Shown here in pieces: positions 1 through 9,119 of a stretch of DNA of 61,083 bases. Every line of letters starts with the position of its first letter. Within the stretch, counting starts at the first letter, position 1. Source of the DNA: Lachnospiraceae bacterium (lineage in GTDB: Bacteria; Bacillota; Clostridia; Lachnospirales; Lachnospiraceae); the NCBI GenBank assembly GCA_017411305.1, contig JAFQQI010000059.1, positions 1-61,083 on the forward strand, read 5' to 3'. The notes beneath the pieces were generated by a model. The model worked only from the letters and a program-made list of their open reading frames with translations. It was not told where the DNA came from and ran no database searches. The position numbers and the translations under genes are program-made.

Positions 1-20
1 ACGGGCTCTTCACTGCACCA

Positions 21-290
21 CTATACATTTAATGATTCTAATATACTTTCTGTGTCATCTTTCAATTTCAAGCAAAGTTCATAAAAATCTTTCCATCCTT
101 GAATATAAGCTATCCGAATGGCCCTCGATGTGTATTTACTGTAGTTCTCTTCAATACATGCCTTTAATGAATCTTCTAATTGTCCAATAATGCTATATAA
201 CTCGTGTTCCGCCATTTCTAATTCTTTATCTGTCCTTAATGCCGCATAACAACTATCTAAATCATTATTTGCTATTAAATTAATAATCAT
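21..290 (-). CDS. Small hypothetical protein, 89 aa
   Basis: I do not recognise this protein. It is small, mostly helical-looking and acidic, with no signal peptide or membrane segment. An AGGAGG ribosome-binding site lies about 10 bases before the ATG, which supports real translation. It sits alone in AT-rich DNA on the far side of a tRNA-Leu gene, with about 600 bases of gene-free sequence next to it. That setting looks accessory, such as the edge of an integrated element, but no integrase or repeat boundary is visible inside the window. Function is unknown. Confidence 0.6.
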   Translation of the reverse strand: MIINLIANNDLDSCYAALRTDKELEMAEHELYSIIGQLEDSLKACIEENYSKYTSRAIRIAYIQGWKDFYELCLKLKDDTESILESLNV

Positions 291-299
291 ATCATAATA

Positions 300-905
300 A
301 CCTCCTTTATGATATGATTTTACCGCACTCTATCTGATTCGGGAGCTAGTAAATGATAAATATTTCATATTTTATTCTTAGTTTATGCCGAGGACCATAT
401 ATACGATATGGTCCTCGGTATAATTATCCATAAATAACTATTCATTACTAATTAGTTCTATCTATATACCTTAATATATTTTCCCCCTATTATTATACAA
501 AAAATATATAATAAAATAAAATTTTATATATTCTCTATTAATATAAAATAAACTAAACTTTTATGAATACAAACTAAACATTATTTTTTATTATCTAAAC
601 GCAAAAGTATTACCACCTTTCATAAAAGTCAGTACTTACAAGAAAAATATTCAAAATAATTTTTTTACAAATTTAATATCAAACAAGTTGCCAAAATGTG
701 TTGTAGGTCTATAAATACAGTTCCAAGAATACTGGTAATTTATTATCTTAAAAGCAACTATTTTTTTAATGAATATATATTTTCTCATAAAACAGAAGAA
801 AAAATAAAAAATATTCTATTTAAAAAAATATAAAATTAAAGTTTCAACTACCAATGAATGTCTATTTTTTCAACTTTGACAATTTATATCTTACTGTTTA
901 TAAAA
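300..905. other. AT-rich gene-free stretch
   Basis: About 600 bases that are far more AT-rich than the rest of the window. I see no open reading frame with a credible ribosome-binding site. Apart from the palindrome at 388-418 there is no recognisable structure. The stretch lies on the 3' side of the tRNA-Leu gene, and its composition suggests recently acquired or decayed DNA. Confidence 0.5.
388..418. repeat. Perfect inverted repeat (13-bp arms)
   Basis: The arms CCGAGGACCATAT and ATATGGTCCTCGG are perfectly complementary around a short 5-base loop. Neither side has a clear T-run, so it is a weak terminator candidate. It may terminate transcription from outside the AT-rich region or be a protein-binding palindrome. 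Confidence 0.5.
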
Positions 906-908
906 TAA

Positions 909-933
909 GCACCAAGAATACAATTCTTGGTGC
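909..933 (-). terminator. Probable terminator of the tRNA-Leu transcript
   Basis: On the minus strand a 10-bp stem (GCACCAAGAA with TTCTTGGTGC) is followed by TTATTTTAT. It lies about 95 bases beyond the 3' end of the tRNA-Leu gene, in the correct direction to end its transcript. Confidence 0.6.
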
Positions 934-1025
934 CTAAACCCATTAATAACTGAAAATGTTTACACTTTTGTTTACACACTATAAACGCTGTGCTCGGACC
1001 TCCTTATTTTATGGGTATTTGCGAG

Positions 1026-1109
1026 TGCAGGAAAAGAGACTTGAACTCTCATGGTATTGCTACCACACGGACCTGAACCGTGCGCGTCTGCCAATTCCGC
1101 CATTCCTGC
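1026..1109 (-). tRNA. tRNA-Leu (anticodon CAG)
   Basis: The reverse complement folds as a class II tRNA with a long variable arm. The 7-bp acceptor stem is GCAGGAA with TTCCTGC and the discriminator is A. The anticodon stem is CACGG/CCGTG around the loop TTCAGGT, giving anticodon CAG, which reads CUG. The long variable arm and A73 fit leucine. CCA is not encoded. The gene lies directly beyond the 3' end of the DUF2974 gene, and AT-rich DNA lies on its 3' side, which would suit a tRNA integration hotspot. Confidence 0.95.
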
Positions 1110-1123
1110 GAACAAATCATATT

Positions 1124-2401
1124 TTATCCGTTTTCTTCTTCTGTGTCAACTGTTTTCGCAGGATTTTTTCTTATTTTTCTGATTTGTCTGATTTTTGATT
1201 CAGTTCTGAAAAAGCTTTTTTCCTGAAACTGTTTTTGGAATTCCTTTTGTGCCTCTTTCCATTCTCTTTGAAGTTCCTTTACTTCCTTGGTAACCTCCTG
1301 GCCTCGTTCTGCTATTTCTGCCTTTGCCATCTCTCTTGCCGTTTCAAACAATGCCCGGATCATTTTCCTAATCGCTTTTCCGGTCTCTTCATCAATACCG
1401 CGCATAGCCTCGCCCATACTCTGCATGCTCTTTTTCCAGTTAGCGCCAAGCTGAAATACATCCTTTGCTTCCGATGCAGAAACTACATGATAAAAAGTAT
1501 CAATGAAGGAATGTAATTCCTCCTCGGACAAGGACAAAATCCACTCATTCATAGCTGCATCCCAAAACACCTTACTGTCTTTCATATTTTTTGCACGGAC
1601 AAAGGATGTGTCTTCTACCTTCCAGCTGAAAGAATTGTGCTGCAGCATACCGATACTGCCGCTTTCTACCACTTCATAATAATTCTGGGACTCAAGCAGT
1701 ACCCCCACCACAGAAGAACGGGGAATAAACTTTACCGCACGCTCTTTAATTGCTTCATAATTTCCCATCTGCAGAATCTCCGGACGGAAGCCCGGTCCGT
1801 CATTACTATATACGCAGATTAAATTTTCTCTGGCATCTTCACAACAATTCATGGCCGCATACATTGCCAGATTTCCGCCTTTGGAATGACCCCCTGCATA
1901 AAAATCGCCGCCAATATAGTTTGCCACCTGTTCCATGTATTTCACACTCAGTTGCTGGCTGTAAACAGGTTTGGAAAAAGCCAGATTAAGGTCCTCTTTC
2001 CAACCAATTATGGTAGCATCCGTCCCTCGATAAGCAATAAAAGCATTTTTATCATCAAGTACATACGTAACCGCCGAAAACTGAACCTCTTTATCTTCAT
2101 TCACTACATTCACATAGTAATTAAGTTTCAAAGAACCAAAGCGTACCGACTTTACTGCTGCTGTAAAAAGTGCCATATTTTCTTCCCTGTACCAATAGCC
2201 GTCTAAAATTCTTTCCTTGTCCGGATGATGATAAATACCCTGGATACTGACCGGCGCATTATATTCCTCAAGAGTAGGCACAAAAGGCTCGTAGTTTAAG
2301 TATGCAAGCTGACTAAGCACCAGCGCATCCACTTCATTCAGCGGATGCTCCGAAAAAGTGTGACTGCCATATTCTTTTACATAATCAATAATATTTTTCA
2401 T
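1124..2401 (-). CDS. DUF2974 (Mbeg1-like) alpha/beta-hydrolase family protein
   Basis: About 425 residues, cytoplasmic, of the DUF2974 family of lipase-like proteins with no assigned substrate. The sequence shows the lipase-type FIAYRGTD segment near residues 121-128. The nucleophile elbow is GHSKG at about 171-175, so S173 is the predicted nucleophile. The C-terminal 80 residues are a charged helix rich in Glu, Lys and Gln. I start at the ATG at 2401; an in-frame GTG lies 12 bases upstream. The gene follows the DUF3810 gene by a few bases, so the two are probably co-transcribed. The esterase or lipase role is inferred from family and motif only. Confidence 0.85.
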   Translation of the reverse strand: MKNIIDYVKEYGSHTFSEHPLNEVDALVLSQLAYLNYEPFVPTLEEYNAPVSIQGIYHHPDKERILDGYWYREENMALFTAAVKSVRFGSLKLNYYVNVVNEDKEVQFSAVTYVLDDKNAFIAYRGTDATIIGWKEDLNLAFSKPVYSQQLSVKYMEQVANYIGGDFYAGGHSKGGNLAMYAAMNCCEDARENLICVYSNDGPGFRPEILQMGNYEAIKERAVKFIPRSSVVGVLLESQNYYEVVESGSIGMLQHNSFSWKVEDTSFVRAKNMKDSKVFWDAAMNEWILSLSEEELHSFIDTFYHVVSASEAKDVFQLGANWKKSMQSMGEAMRGIDEETGKAIRKMIRALFETAREMAKAEIAERGQEVTKEVKELQREWKEAQKEFQKQFQEKSFFRTESKIRQIRKIRKNPAKTVDTEEENG

Positions 2402-2418
2402 AATGCTTTCCACTTCAT

Positions 2419-3633
2419 TTAGTATAAAATCCCATCATAGTACTGCAGTAACAAATCCACTACTCTGCTATAGCTGACCTTTCCGTCCGATACCCCGTTT
2501 ATGGTAAGGTTGGTTTCCACTATCTTATCAGAAGCTTCCTTTACCATTTCCGTATCAAGCAGGGCATCTTCTTCCACCTCTTCCCAGGCTTCTTCGGTCA
2601 GGAATTTATCATCCTCTATTACCTGCTCACAAATCACCGGATGAGAAAAATACACCGCTTCATCCTGTCCTATGGCAGAATAAAAGTCTCTGTCCAAATA
2701 TCCCAGCACGCTCATATATCCGCTATAGCGGAAAAAAGCATCCCGGCTGCCTACACAAGCCAGATAACCGATAAAGTTCGCCTCATCCTCCAGTAAAAAT
2801 CCCTTCAAATGAGAAAGCTCATGGCACATGCTTGCAGGCATATTAATCACGTACATTTTATCGTTATAATTGGCCTCCATAGAAAAAGGGAAATAGTACC
2901 CCATCATATATTGCTGGCTAAAAAAATCTGAAAAGAAGAACGGCTTGGGATCCGGATAATACCCCTTCAAATTGGGAAAGTCCTTGCTCAACCGATGCAT
3001 CTGAAGCTTCGCTTCTGTTTTCATATCACCTTCATAAACCAAATACCCCTTTTCATCCCGCTCCATTTCTTCCGAAAGGGCGTTTACCTGCTCTACTACA
3101 TAATCACGCAAAACGGTAAGCTCTGCAAGTCCGTATTCATCGCGTGTTTTCGCACCGATAGGATATCTCTCATTTAGAGGAGATACATGAAACTGCAAAA
3201 AGCAGGTCAATGTCATTTCCAAACTGACAATGGCCGCCACCCAAAGTATAAACTTAAGATAAAGGATAAAGCCTTTGGTTAATCCGGATTCTCCCTTTTT
3301 CTCTTTACGGACAATGCAAAGAATTCCTTCTACAGTCCCCCAAACCAAAAGAAGCATTACCAGAAAAGCCCCTGCATAAAGCATCCACTCCCCTACGGAA
3401 AAAGAAAAAATTCCTGTAAGACGTCCATAGGTTTCCGCCCAAATGGGAAAAATATGTTCTACATACCAATCGCAAAAGGAAGGACTGCACCATCCGATTA
3501 AATTGAGCACTACTGCTATAGCAAGCACTCCTAAAGGAATCAGCAGTGACCTGTTAAAGCCGGTTGCTTTTTTTGCAATCGCATCTTTTCTGTCTGCACT
3601 TTCATTCCGGTTAATTGCATCTTTTTTATTCAT
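2419..3633 (-). CDS. DUF3810 family membrane protein with HExxH motif
   Basis: About 404 residues. A charged N-terminus is followed by three hydrophobic segments within the first 160 residues. The rest is a soluble domain carrying HELSH at about residues 270-274, followed by an Asp/Glu-rich stretch (LEDEANF). HExxH with a downstream Glu is the zinc-binding pattern of gluzincin-type peptidases, and DUF3810 proteins share it. A membrane-anchored metallopeptidase is therefore plausible, but the substrate is unknown. The start is uncertain between a TTG at 3639 and the ATG at 3633; neither has a strong ribosome-binding site. It lies upstream of the DUF2974 gene and is divergent from the AGCS symporter. 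Confidence 0.85.
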   Translation of the reverse strand: MNKKDAINRNESADRKDAIAKKATGFNRSLLIPLGVLAIAVVLNLIGWCSPSFCDWYVEHIFPIWAETYGRLTGIFSFSVGEWMLYAGAFLVMLLLVWGTVEGILCIVRKEKKGESGLTKGFILYLKFILWVAAIVSLEMTLTCFLQFHVSPLNERYPIGAKTRDEYGLAELTVLRDYVVEQVNALSEEMERDEKGYLVYEGDMKTEAKLQMHRLSKDFPNLKGYYPDPKPFFFSDFFSQQYMMGYYFPFSMEANYNDKMYVINMPASMCHELSHLKGFLLEDEANFIGYLACVGSRDAFFRYSGYMSVLGYLDRDFYSAIGQDEAVYFSHPVICEQVIEDDKFLTEEAWEEVEEDALLDTEMVKEASDKIVETNLTINGVSDGKVSYSRVVDLLLQYYDGILY

Positions 3634-3697
3634 ATCCAACTACTTTCACCACTATATTATTAGTAATTATGTTTTTCGCTTATCGACTCGGAGGTCT

Positions 3698-5008
3698 ATG
3701 TCATCTGCCTTTTCTGCCTTAAAAGAAATCAACACTTTTTTATGGAGTGGTCCCCTTTTATTCTTATTAATGGGAACACATCTCTATTTTACCATGAAGC
3801 TGCACTTTCCGCAGAAAAAAATTTTCCACGCTATAAAATTAAGTATTTTACCGGAAAAGAAAGAGGATGAAAAAAACCTTTCCGTATTCGGTGCCCTCGC
3901 CACAACACTTGCTGCTACCTTGGGCACCGGTAATATTGTAGGAGTTTCTACTGCTGTAGCACTGGGCGGTCCCGGTGCCGTTTTCTGGTGCTGGATTACC
4001 GGTATCTTAGGAATGGCAACCTCCTATGCAGAATGCTATCTTGGTGTATTATACAAAAGCCGCGGCAAAGACGGTCTTTACCACGGCGGTCCCATGTATG
4101 TCTGGGAAAATGGTTTACATAACAAATTTATTGCAAAAACTTACGCCGCACTGACTCTTCTTGCGGCTTTCGGAGCAGGCTGCACCACACAGTCCAATTC
4201 CCTTGCCCAAACAGCCCATACCACCTTCGGGCTTTCTCCTCATATTGTTGGTTTTGGCGCCGCTGTTATCACAGGACTGATTATCATCGGAGGAATCCGT
4301 TCCATCGGTAATGTGTGCATGAAACTGGTTCCCGGTCTTGCTCTTCTGTATATGGTTAGCTGCTTTTTACTTTTATTGATCAATCGGGACGCCCTGTTAC
4401 CTGCCATCAAGCTGATTCTTACCCATGCCCTTGCTCCCCGTGCTGTAGGCGGTGGGCTGGCCGGCGGCTCCCTGATGCTAACGGCACGTTACGGCATTGC
4501 CAGGGGGCTTTTTACCAACGAAGCCGGTATCGGTACTGCAGCGATTACTGCGGCGGCTTCCGAGACCACCACTCCCACTCGTCAGGCTTACGTTTCCATG
4601 ACTGCAGTCTTTTGGGACACTGTAGTTATGTGTCTGCTCAGCGGTCTTGTCATTATCACCAATATGCTGCGCCATCCGGAGTCCTTAGTTGGGGTAAACG
4701 AAGCAGGTCTTACCGATGTTGCCTTCTCCTACCTTCCCTTTGGGGGAAATGTTTTTCTTTCCCTTTGCATGATTGCCTTTGCCATTACTACCTTAATCGG
4801 TTGGTCCTATCTTGGGGAAAGTGCAGCCACCTATCTTGCCGGAGAAAAAGGTATCTTTCCCTATAAGGTTGTTTATATTGTCATGATTTACGTTGGTGCC
4901 GTACTTCCGTTATCCTTCGTATGGGAAAGTACGGATTTTATCAACGCAATGATGATTCTGCCAAACCTGGGAGCTCTGTTTTTGTTACAAAAGCATATTA
5001 AAGCATAA
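3698..5008 (+). CDS. Alanine/glycine:cation symporter family (AGCS) transporter
   Basis: A 436-residue polytopic membrane protein of the sodium:alanine symporter family. Typical segments are the GTGNIVGVSTAVALGGPGA core, the GGPMY motif and the NEAGIGTAAI motif. The family imports alanine, glycine or related amino acids with Na+ or H+; the exact substrate cannot be read here. A longer open frame runs upstream, but GGAGG at 3690-3694 sits four bases before the ATG at 3698, so I start there. Its 3' end overlaps the end of the convergent SLC13-type permease gene by 11 bases with no terminator between them. Confidence 0.92.
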   Translation: MSSAFSALKEINTFLWSGPLLFLLMGTHLYFTMKLHFPQKKIFHAIKLSILPEKKEDEKNLSVFGALATTLAATLGTGNIVGVSTAVALGGPGAVFWCWITGILGMATSYAECYLGVLYKSRGKDGLYHGGPMYVWENGLHNKFIAKTYAALTLLAAFGAGCTTQSNSLAQTAHTTFGLSPHIVGFGAAVITGLIIIGGIRSIGNVCMKLVPGLALLYMVSCFLLLLINRDALLPAIKLILTHALAPRAVGGGLAGGSLMLTARYGIARGLFTNEAGIGTAAITAAASETTTPTRQAYVSMTAVFWDTVVMCLLSGLVIITNMLRHPESLVGVNEAGLTDVAFSYLPFGGNVFLSLCMIAFAITTLIGWSYLGESAATYLAGEKGIFPYKVVYIVMIYVGAVLPLSFVWESTDFINAMMILPNLGALFLLQKHIKA

Positions 5009-6113
5009 ATCCTGCTGCCAGCAGAATTGCAAAAAATACCACATTATATGCAGTAAATACCATCATATATTTCCCCTTACGGGAATCCTTCATTTCTGCA
5101 TAGAATTTATAAGAAATAATACTTGCCAAAGAAGCAATCAAGGTTCCTAAGCCACCGATATTGACACCGTAAAGCAGCGCCTTGTATTCTTCGGTAAAAC
5201 CACTCAAAAGCATGGCCGCAGGCACATTGCTGATGACCTGACTAGCTAATGCGGAAAGTAGCAGTTCCTTTCCTGCAAGCAGGCTTTGCAACCATGTACT
5301 GACTGCCGGAATATTCTGCATATTTCCTACAAAGATAAAGAATCCCAAAAAAGTGCCAAGCAGGCAGTAGTCCACCTTTGCAAACAGCTTTCTGTCTATT
5401 ACAAGCATTACACCAAATACAATTACAAAAGATGCCTGCCAGGGAAGAATATGTACCACCGTAAGAAGGCAACACAAAAACAGCCCTATGTATGTCCAAA
5501 CTCTTCTCATATCGGGGTGCTTTTCTTCTTCTTGTAAGTCTGTCACAACAGGCAGCGGTTTTTCCGTAAAAATCACCACTAATAGCAATAGCAAAGATAA
5601 TACCGTAAGAGGCAGCATATATAGCAGAAATTCTACAAGACCCATTCCGGTCAATCCGTAAAGATACAGATTCTGAGGATTTCCGATAGGTGTAAACATG
5701 CTTCCCAAATTAGCTGCGATAGTCTGGAGAACTACTACCTTTATGATTTTTTCCTGTAATCCCGAAAGGCATAAGAGCTCTAATGCAAAGGGCACAAAGG
5801 TAATCAGTGCCACATCATTGGTAATCAGCATACTGCTAAAAAAGCAAAGCAGTACTAACAAAAGACTCAATTGCCGGCTGTTTTTCGCTTTTGCCGTAAG
5901 CTTCTCTCCCAGTAAAGTAAAAATCCCTTGTTCTTTGATGCCTGCCACAATAATCATCAGGCAAAATAACAGTGCTAATACACGATAGTCGGGATAAGAA
6001 AGGTAAGCAGCTGAAGGCTTTACAAAAAATACGGACAAAATTGCCACCGCAACCGCAATGACAAACACCACTTCCTTTTTACAAAATGCAATTATTTTTT
6101 CCTTCAAGGTCAT
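4998..6113 (-). CDS. SLC13/ArsB-type anion permease
   Basis: A roughly 371-residue integral membrane protein with about ten hydrophobic segments. Recognisable family segments include TNDVALITFVPF and the GNPQNLYLY loop, typical of citrate/dicarboxylate/sulfate or arsenite permeases of the ion-transporter superfamily. The substrate cannot be assigned. The ATG at 6113 begins one base after the dus stop codon and is preceded by AAGGA inside dus, so translation is coupled. It is the last gene of the mutS2-like/dus/permease run. It overlaps the convergent AGCS symporter gene by 11 bases. Confidence 0.88.
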   Translation of the reverse strand: MTLKEKIIAFCKKEVVFVIAVAVAILSVFFVKPSAAYLSYPDYRVLALLFCLMIIVAGIKEQGIFTLLGEKLTAKAKNSRQLSLLLVLLCFFSSMLITNDVALITFVPFALELLCLSGLQEKIIKVVVLQTIAANLGSMFTPIGNPQNLYLYGLTGMGLVEFLLYMLPLTVLSLLLLLVVIFTEKPLPVVTDLQEEEKHPDMRRVWTYIGLFLCCLLTVVHILPWQASFVIVFGVMLVIDRKLFAKVDYCLLGTFLGFFIFVGNMQNIPAVSTWLQSLLAGKELLLSALASQVISNVPAAMLLSGFTEEYKALLYGVNIGGLGTLIASLASIISYKFYAEMKDSRKGKYMMVFTAYNVVFFAILLAAGFML

Positions 6114-6114
6114 A

Positions 6115-7164
6115 TTATCCTTCAAAGCTTGCGCCCTCCTTAATCTCACAGGCAGCAAACAGCTCTCTAGCTGCTGCCTCGTAGTCTCTGCCCTTTTGGG
6201 CCTTCCGAATCTGTTTGATGTATTTTGCCATTGGCTTCTCCTTAGAGGTAAACAGATACTGCCAGTAATTCCAAAGCTCCTTCATTTTATAAAGGGTATT
6301 GGTATCGCTTTGCATCAGTGTAAAATACTCGGAATATAGTCGGTCATGAAACGCCATCATTTCCTTTTTCGTGATGACTTCGCCGCCCCTTATTTCCCGA
6401 AGCAGACCGGGATTTACCAAAAAGCCCCTTCCTATCATGATGCTTTCTGTTTTACATTGGTTTACATAACCATGTTCATTTTCTGTTTCTTTGTGGTTTA
6501 CATAACTCTTTTCACTTTCTGCCTCTCTGTGGTTTACATAAAACCTGTCATAATCTGCTTTTGTAAAAATGTCTCCGTTGTAGCACAGCGGATTTCTACT
6601 GTTTTCTACGGCATACTCATAAGCCTCTATATTAGGCTTTCCTCCATAAAAATCCTTACGGGTTCTGGCGTGAACAATCAGCTCCTTCAGTGGAAATTTG
6701 TTATAGATAGAAAGCAGTCCTTCCCACTCTTCTTCACTGTTAAGCCCAATACGGGTTTTTACGGAAATATCGGCAAGATCTTTGCATCCTTCAAAAATCT
6801 CCTCCAAAAACCTTTCAAGCTCGTCAGGTTTTGCAAGGAAGCCCGAACCTCTGCCCTTGGATACTACCGTCTGGTAAGGGCAGCCTAAATTCAAATTCAC
6901 TTCCTTATATCCAAAGTCTGCCAGAATTTTGGTCAGTCCGATAAAATCCTCTGCATTGTTGCTAAGAAGCTGAGGCACAATCGGGATACCCACATTATAC
7001 TCCGGTAAAATATCCTTCATGGAGCGGTGCTTGGTAAAGCCACCACCCGTAGGTACCAGAAAGGGTGTAAAGTATTTATCCATTCCTTCCCCGAAGTATT
7101 CATGATATATGTTCCGGAATAAAAAACCGGTGATTCCCTCAAGAGGGGCAAAATAAATCTGCAT
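6115..7164 (-). CDS. tRNA-dihydrouridine synthase family protein
   Basis: A 349-residue flavoenzyme of the Dus family, which reduces specific uridines in tRNA to dihydrouridine. Visible marks are the N-terminal FAPLEGITG FMN-binding start, NLNLGCPYQTVVSKGRG with the catalytic Cys at about residue 95, the HARTR segment and the IMIGRG phosphate-binding turn. An unusual 36-residue insertion made of three 12-residue repeats (about residues 203-239) sits just before IMIGRG. It lies 12 bases downstream of the mutS2-like gene and is coupled to the following permease gene. The exact Dus subfamily and target base are not determined. Confidence 0.9.
   Translation of the reverse strand: MQIYFAPLEGITGFLFRNIYHEYFGEGMDKYFTPFLVPTGGGFTKHRSMKDILPEYNVGIPIVPQLLSNNAEDFIGLTKILADFGYKEVNLNLGCPYQTVVSKGRGSGFLAKPDELERFLEEIFEGCKDLADISVKTRIGLNSEEEWEGLLSIYNKFPLKELIVHARTRKDFYGGKPNIEAYEYAVENSRNPLCYNGDIFTKADYDRFYVNHREAESEKSYVNHKETENEHGYVNQCKTESIMIGRGFLVNPGLLREIRGGEVITKKEMMAFHDRLYSEYFTLMQSDTNTLYKMKELWNYWQYLFTSKEKPMAKYIKQIRKAQKGRDYEAAARELFAACEIKEGASFEG
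6459..6541. repeat. 36-bp tandem repeat inside dus (3 units)
   Basis: The 11-base core GGTTTACATAA recurs at 6459, 6495 and 6531, exactly 36 bases apart. This encodes three 12-residue units that each begin YVNH or YVNQ and continue with acidic residues. The period is a multiple of three, so the reading frame survives. Most Dus proteins pass directly from the FTxxDYDxF helix to IMIGRG without such an insertion. Confidence 0.85.
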
Positions 7165-7176
7165 CGTTATTTTCCT

Positions 7177-9093
7177 CTATTCTTCATCATATCGGATGAT
7201 AGCTTCTGTATATTTTCTTCCCATATCATGACGTATTTTCCGATTCTCCACAGTCTCAAAAATAATGGAAAAGTCATAATCCTCCGGGTATAACTGCTTT
7301 GCTGCCACATGAAGCTTTACGCGTTTATGGTTAATCCATATTTTTTTATCCGGCATCTGCACCCGAAGTACCCCTTTTTCGTTTATAGGCTCGCATACTA
7401 TTCCGATTTTCTTGTCGGGATAAATCATCACACTGTCACCCCGCCTATATTTTTCGGCAAGATTCGTATTGTTAGATGTAACCTTCGTTTTTATGATTTT
7501 GCTGTGAGACCTTTGTTTATGGCATGTGGTGCGTGCTGCTTCATTTACCGCACTTTTATCAGCTATTCCGGTATTTTTTCCATAAGCGGCCATTCTTGCT
7601 GTCTCTAACATTTCCCGGGGCATTCCTAATCTTTCTGCTATGGAAAATGCGCAGCTTTCTCCTGCCTGACCGATAATCATCCGATAAGTAGGGCTTAACG
7701 TTTCCTCATCGAAGGTCATTCTGGCATTCACAATATGCTCTGCCTTAACAGCGTACTCCTTTACCTCCGGGTAATGGGTCGTAACTAAAAACAAAGCACC
7801 GCTTTTTCTCAGCTCTTCTAAAATCGCAACCGCAATCCCCATTCCTTCTGCCGGGTCGGTTCCGGAGCCAAGCTCATCCATAATCACAAGACTGTCTTGG
7901 TCTACTTCCTTAAGCACCTCCAGAACATTCTTGATATGTGCAGAAAAAGTGGACAAGTTCTCTGACAGGTTCTGCCCATCTCCGATATCGCACAGAAAAG
8001 CACTGTTCATACAAATATCGGCTTCCTTACAGGTTACATGAAGACCGCATTGCGCCATCATGCAGTTTAACATTACGGTCTTAATGGCAACTGTCTTTCC
8101 TCCTGTATTCGGTCCGGTTATGACAACCCCTCTGACATTTTCATCCGGTGCAAACTGAAGGGGCACATTAATTTCCCGGTTCATCAGCGGATGCCTTGCA
8201 TCCTTTAACCGGATTCTCCGTTCTGTGTTGATTTGCGGCTCGGCAGCATCCATATCAATACTAAGCTTACCCTTTGAAAACAAAAAGTCAAGCCTCTCTA
8301 TCATTTTGATATTTTCACTGATTTCCTCTGATGCCTCCGACACCATAGCTGTCAGGGTATATAAAATACGGTATACTTCATTTTCTTCGCCAATCTTCAG
8401 CATCTGTAATTCTTCATAATACTTTGCTACGCTGACAGGCTCAATAAACAATGTATTTCCGGTAGCAGATTTGCCAATCACACTTCCCGGTATTTTAAAT
8501 TTATATTCCTTTTTGGCAGGTACACATACTCTGCCATTTTTCACTGTGCAAAAGCTGTCACTCATGCAATCCTTATTCGCACGCATGATCTGCTCTGCTT
8601 TAAGCTTCATCTGCTCCTCGGTTTTGGCAATCTGACTTCTGTAATAATTCAGTTCATCCGATGCATAGTCATCTACCCCGTCACTTCTGATTTGACGGTT
8701 GATTTCTTCCCGCAGCATCGGCACATCCTTTAAGTTTTCCTCATAATATGCCAGCGCATTTTGATACATCTTACCGCGCTCTAAATAGTCCTTAAGACGC
8801 CTGATTGCCACCAGCACCTTTTCCACACGCTCCAGCTGATAGGGGGTTAAGCAGTCTCCTTTTTCTGCTGTCTGTAAAATATCCCTGATTTCGGAAACAC
8901 TCTGCAGCGGTGGGGTTCCCAGCTTCTCTATGAGATTTCTACTGTCAGTAGTGTCTTTTATCTGCTTGCGCAGGTCTCTCTCCGATAGGCAAAATGTTAT
9001 TTCTCTTATCTGTTCTTTGGCAGCCTCTGTCACTGCCAGATTCATCCATATTTCTTTTACTTTGTCAAATTCAATTTGTTTTTCTATATTCAT
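7177..9093 (-). CDS. MutS2-like MutS-family ATPase lacking Smr domain
   Basis: A 638-residue MutS-family protein. It has the core and clamp regions (residues 1-300), the Walker A GPNTGGKT at about residues 330-337, the signature DGQNLSENLSTFSAH, Walker B LVIMDELGSGTDPAEG and the following TTHYPEVK. The C-terminus has a small beta-rich segment (GDSVMIYPDKKIGIV) like the KOW-type part of MutS2. The protein then ends without the LDLRG-type Smr nuclease domain, about 140 residues shorter than ordinary MutS2. MutS2 proteins act on recombination intermediates or stalled ribosomes; which applies here is unknown. The structured RNA at 9120-9354 lies immediately upstream. Confidence 0.88.
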   Translation of the reverse strand: MNIEKQIEFDKVKEIWMNLAVTEAAKEQIREITFCLSERDLRKQIKDTTDSRNLIEKLGTPPLQSVSEIRDILQTAEKGDCLTPYQLERVEKVLVAIRRLKDYLERGKMYQNALAYYEENLKDVPMLREEINRQIRSDGVDDYASDELNYYRSQIAKTEEQMKLKAEQIMRANKDCMSDSFCTVKNGRVCVPAKKEYKFKIPGSVIGKSATGNTLFIEPVSVAKYYEELQMLKIGEENEVYRILYTLTAMVSEASEEISENIKMIERLDFLFSKGKLSIDMDAAEPQINTERRIRLKDARHPLMNREINVPLQFAPDENVRGVVITGPNTGGKTVAIKTVMLNCMMAQCGLHVTCKEADICMNSAFLCDIGDGQNLSENLSTFSAHIKNVLEVLKEVDQDSLVIMDELGSGTDPAEGMGIAVAILEELRKSGALFLVTTHYPEVKEYAVKAEHIVNARMTFDEETLSPTYRMIIGQAGESCAFSIAERLGMPREMLETARMAAYGKNTGIADKSAVNEAARTTCHKQRSHSKIIKTKVTSNNTNLAEKYRRGDSVMIYPDKKIGIVCEPINEKGVLRVQMPDKKIWINHKRVKLHVAAKQLYPEDYDFSIIFETVENRKIRHDMGRKYTEAIIRYDEE

Positions 9094-9119
9094 TGCTGTT
9101 TGTCCTTTCTTGATTTACT

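Noticed and set aside
956-1198. 80-residue plus-strand frame over the tRNA-Leu gene
   Set aside because: It runs through the tRNA and into the antisense of the DUF2974 gene, with no family resemblance.
3443-3697. N-terminal extension of the AGCS symporter
   Set aside because: The extension overlaps the divergent DUF3810 gene, and GGAGG before the ATG at 3698 gives the normal family start.
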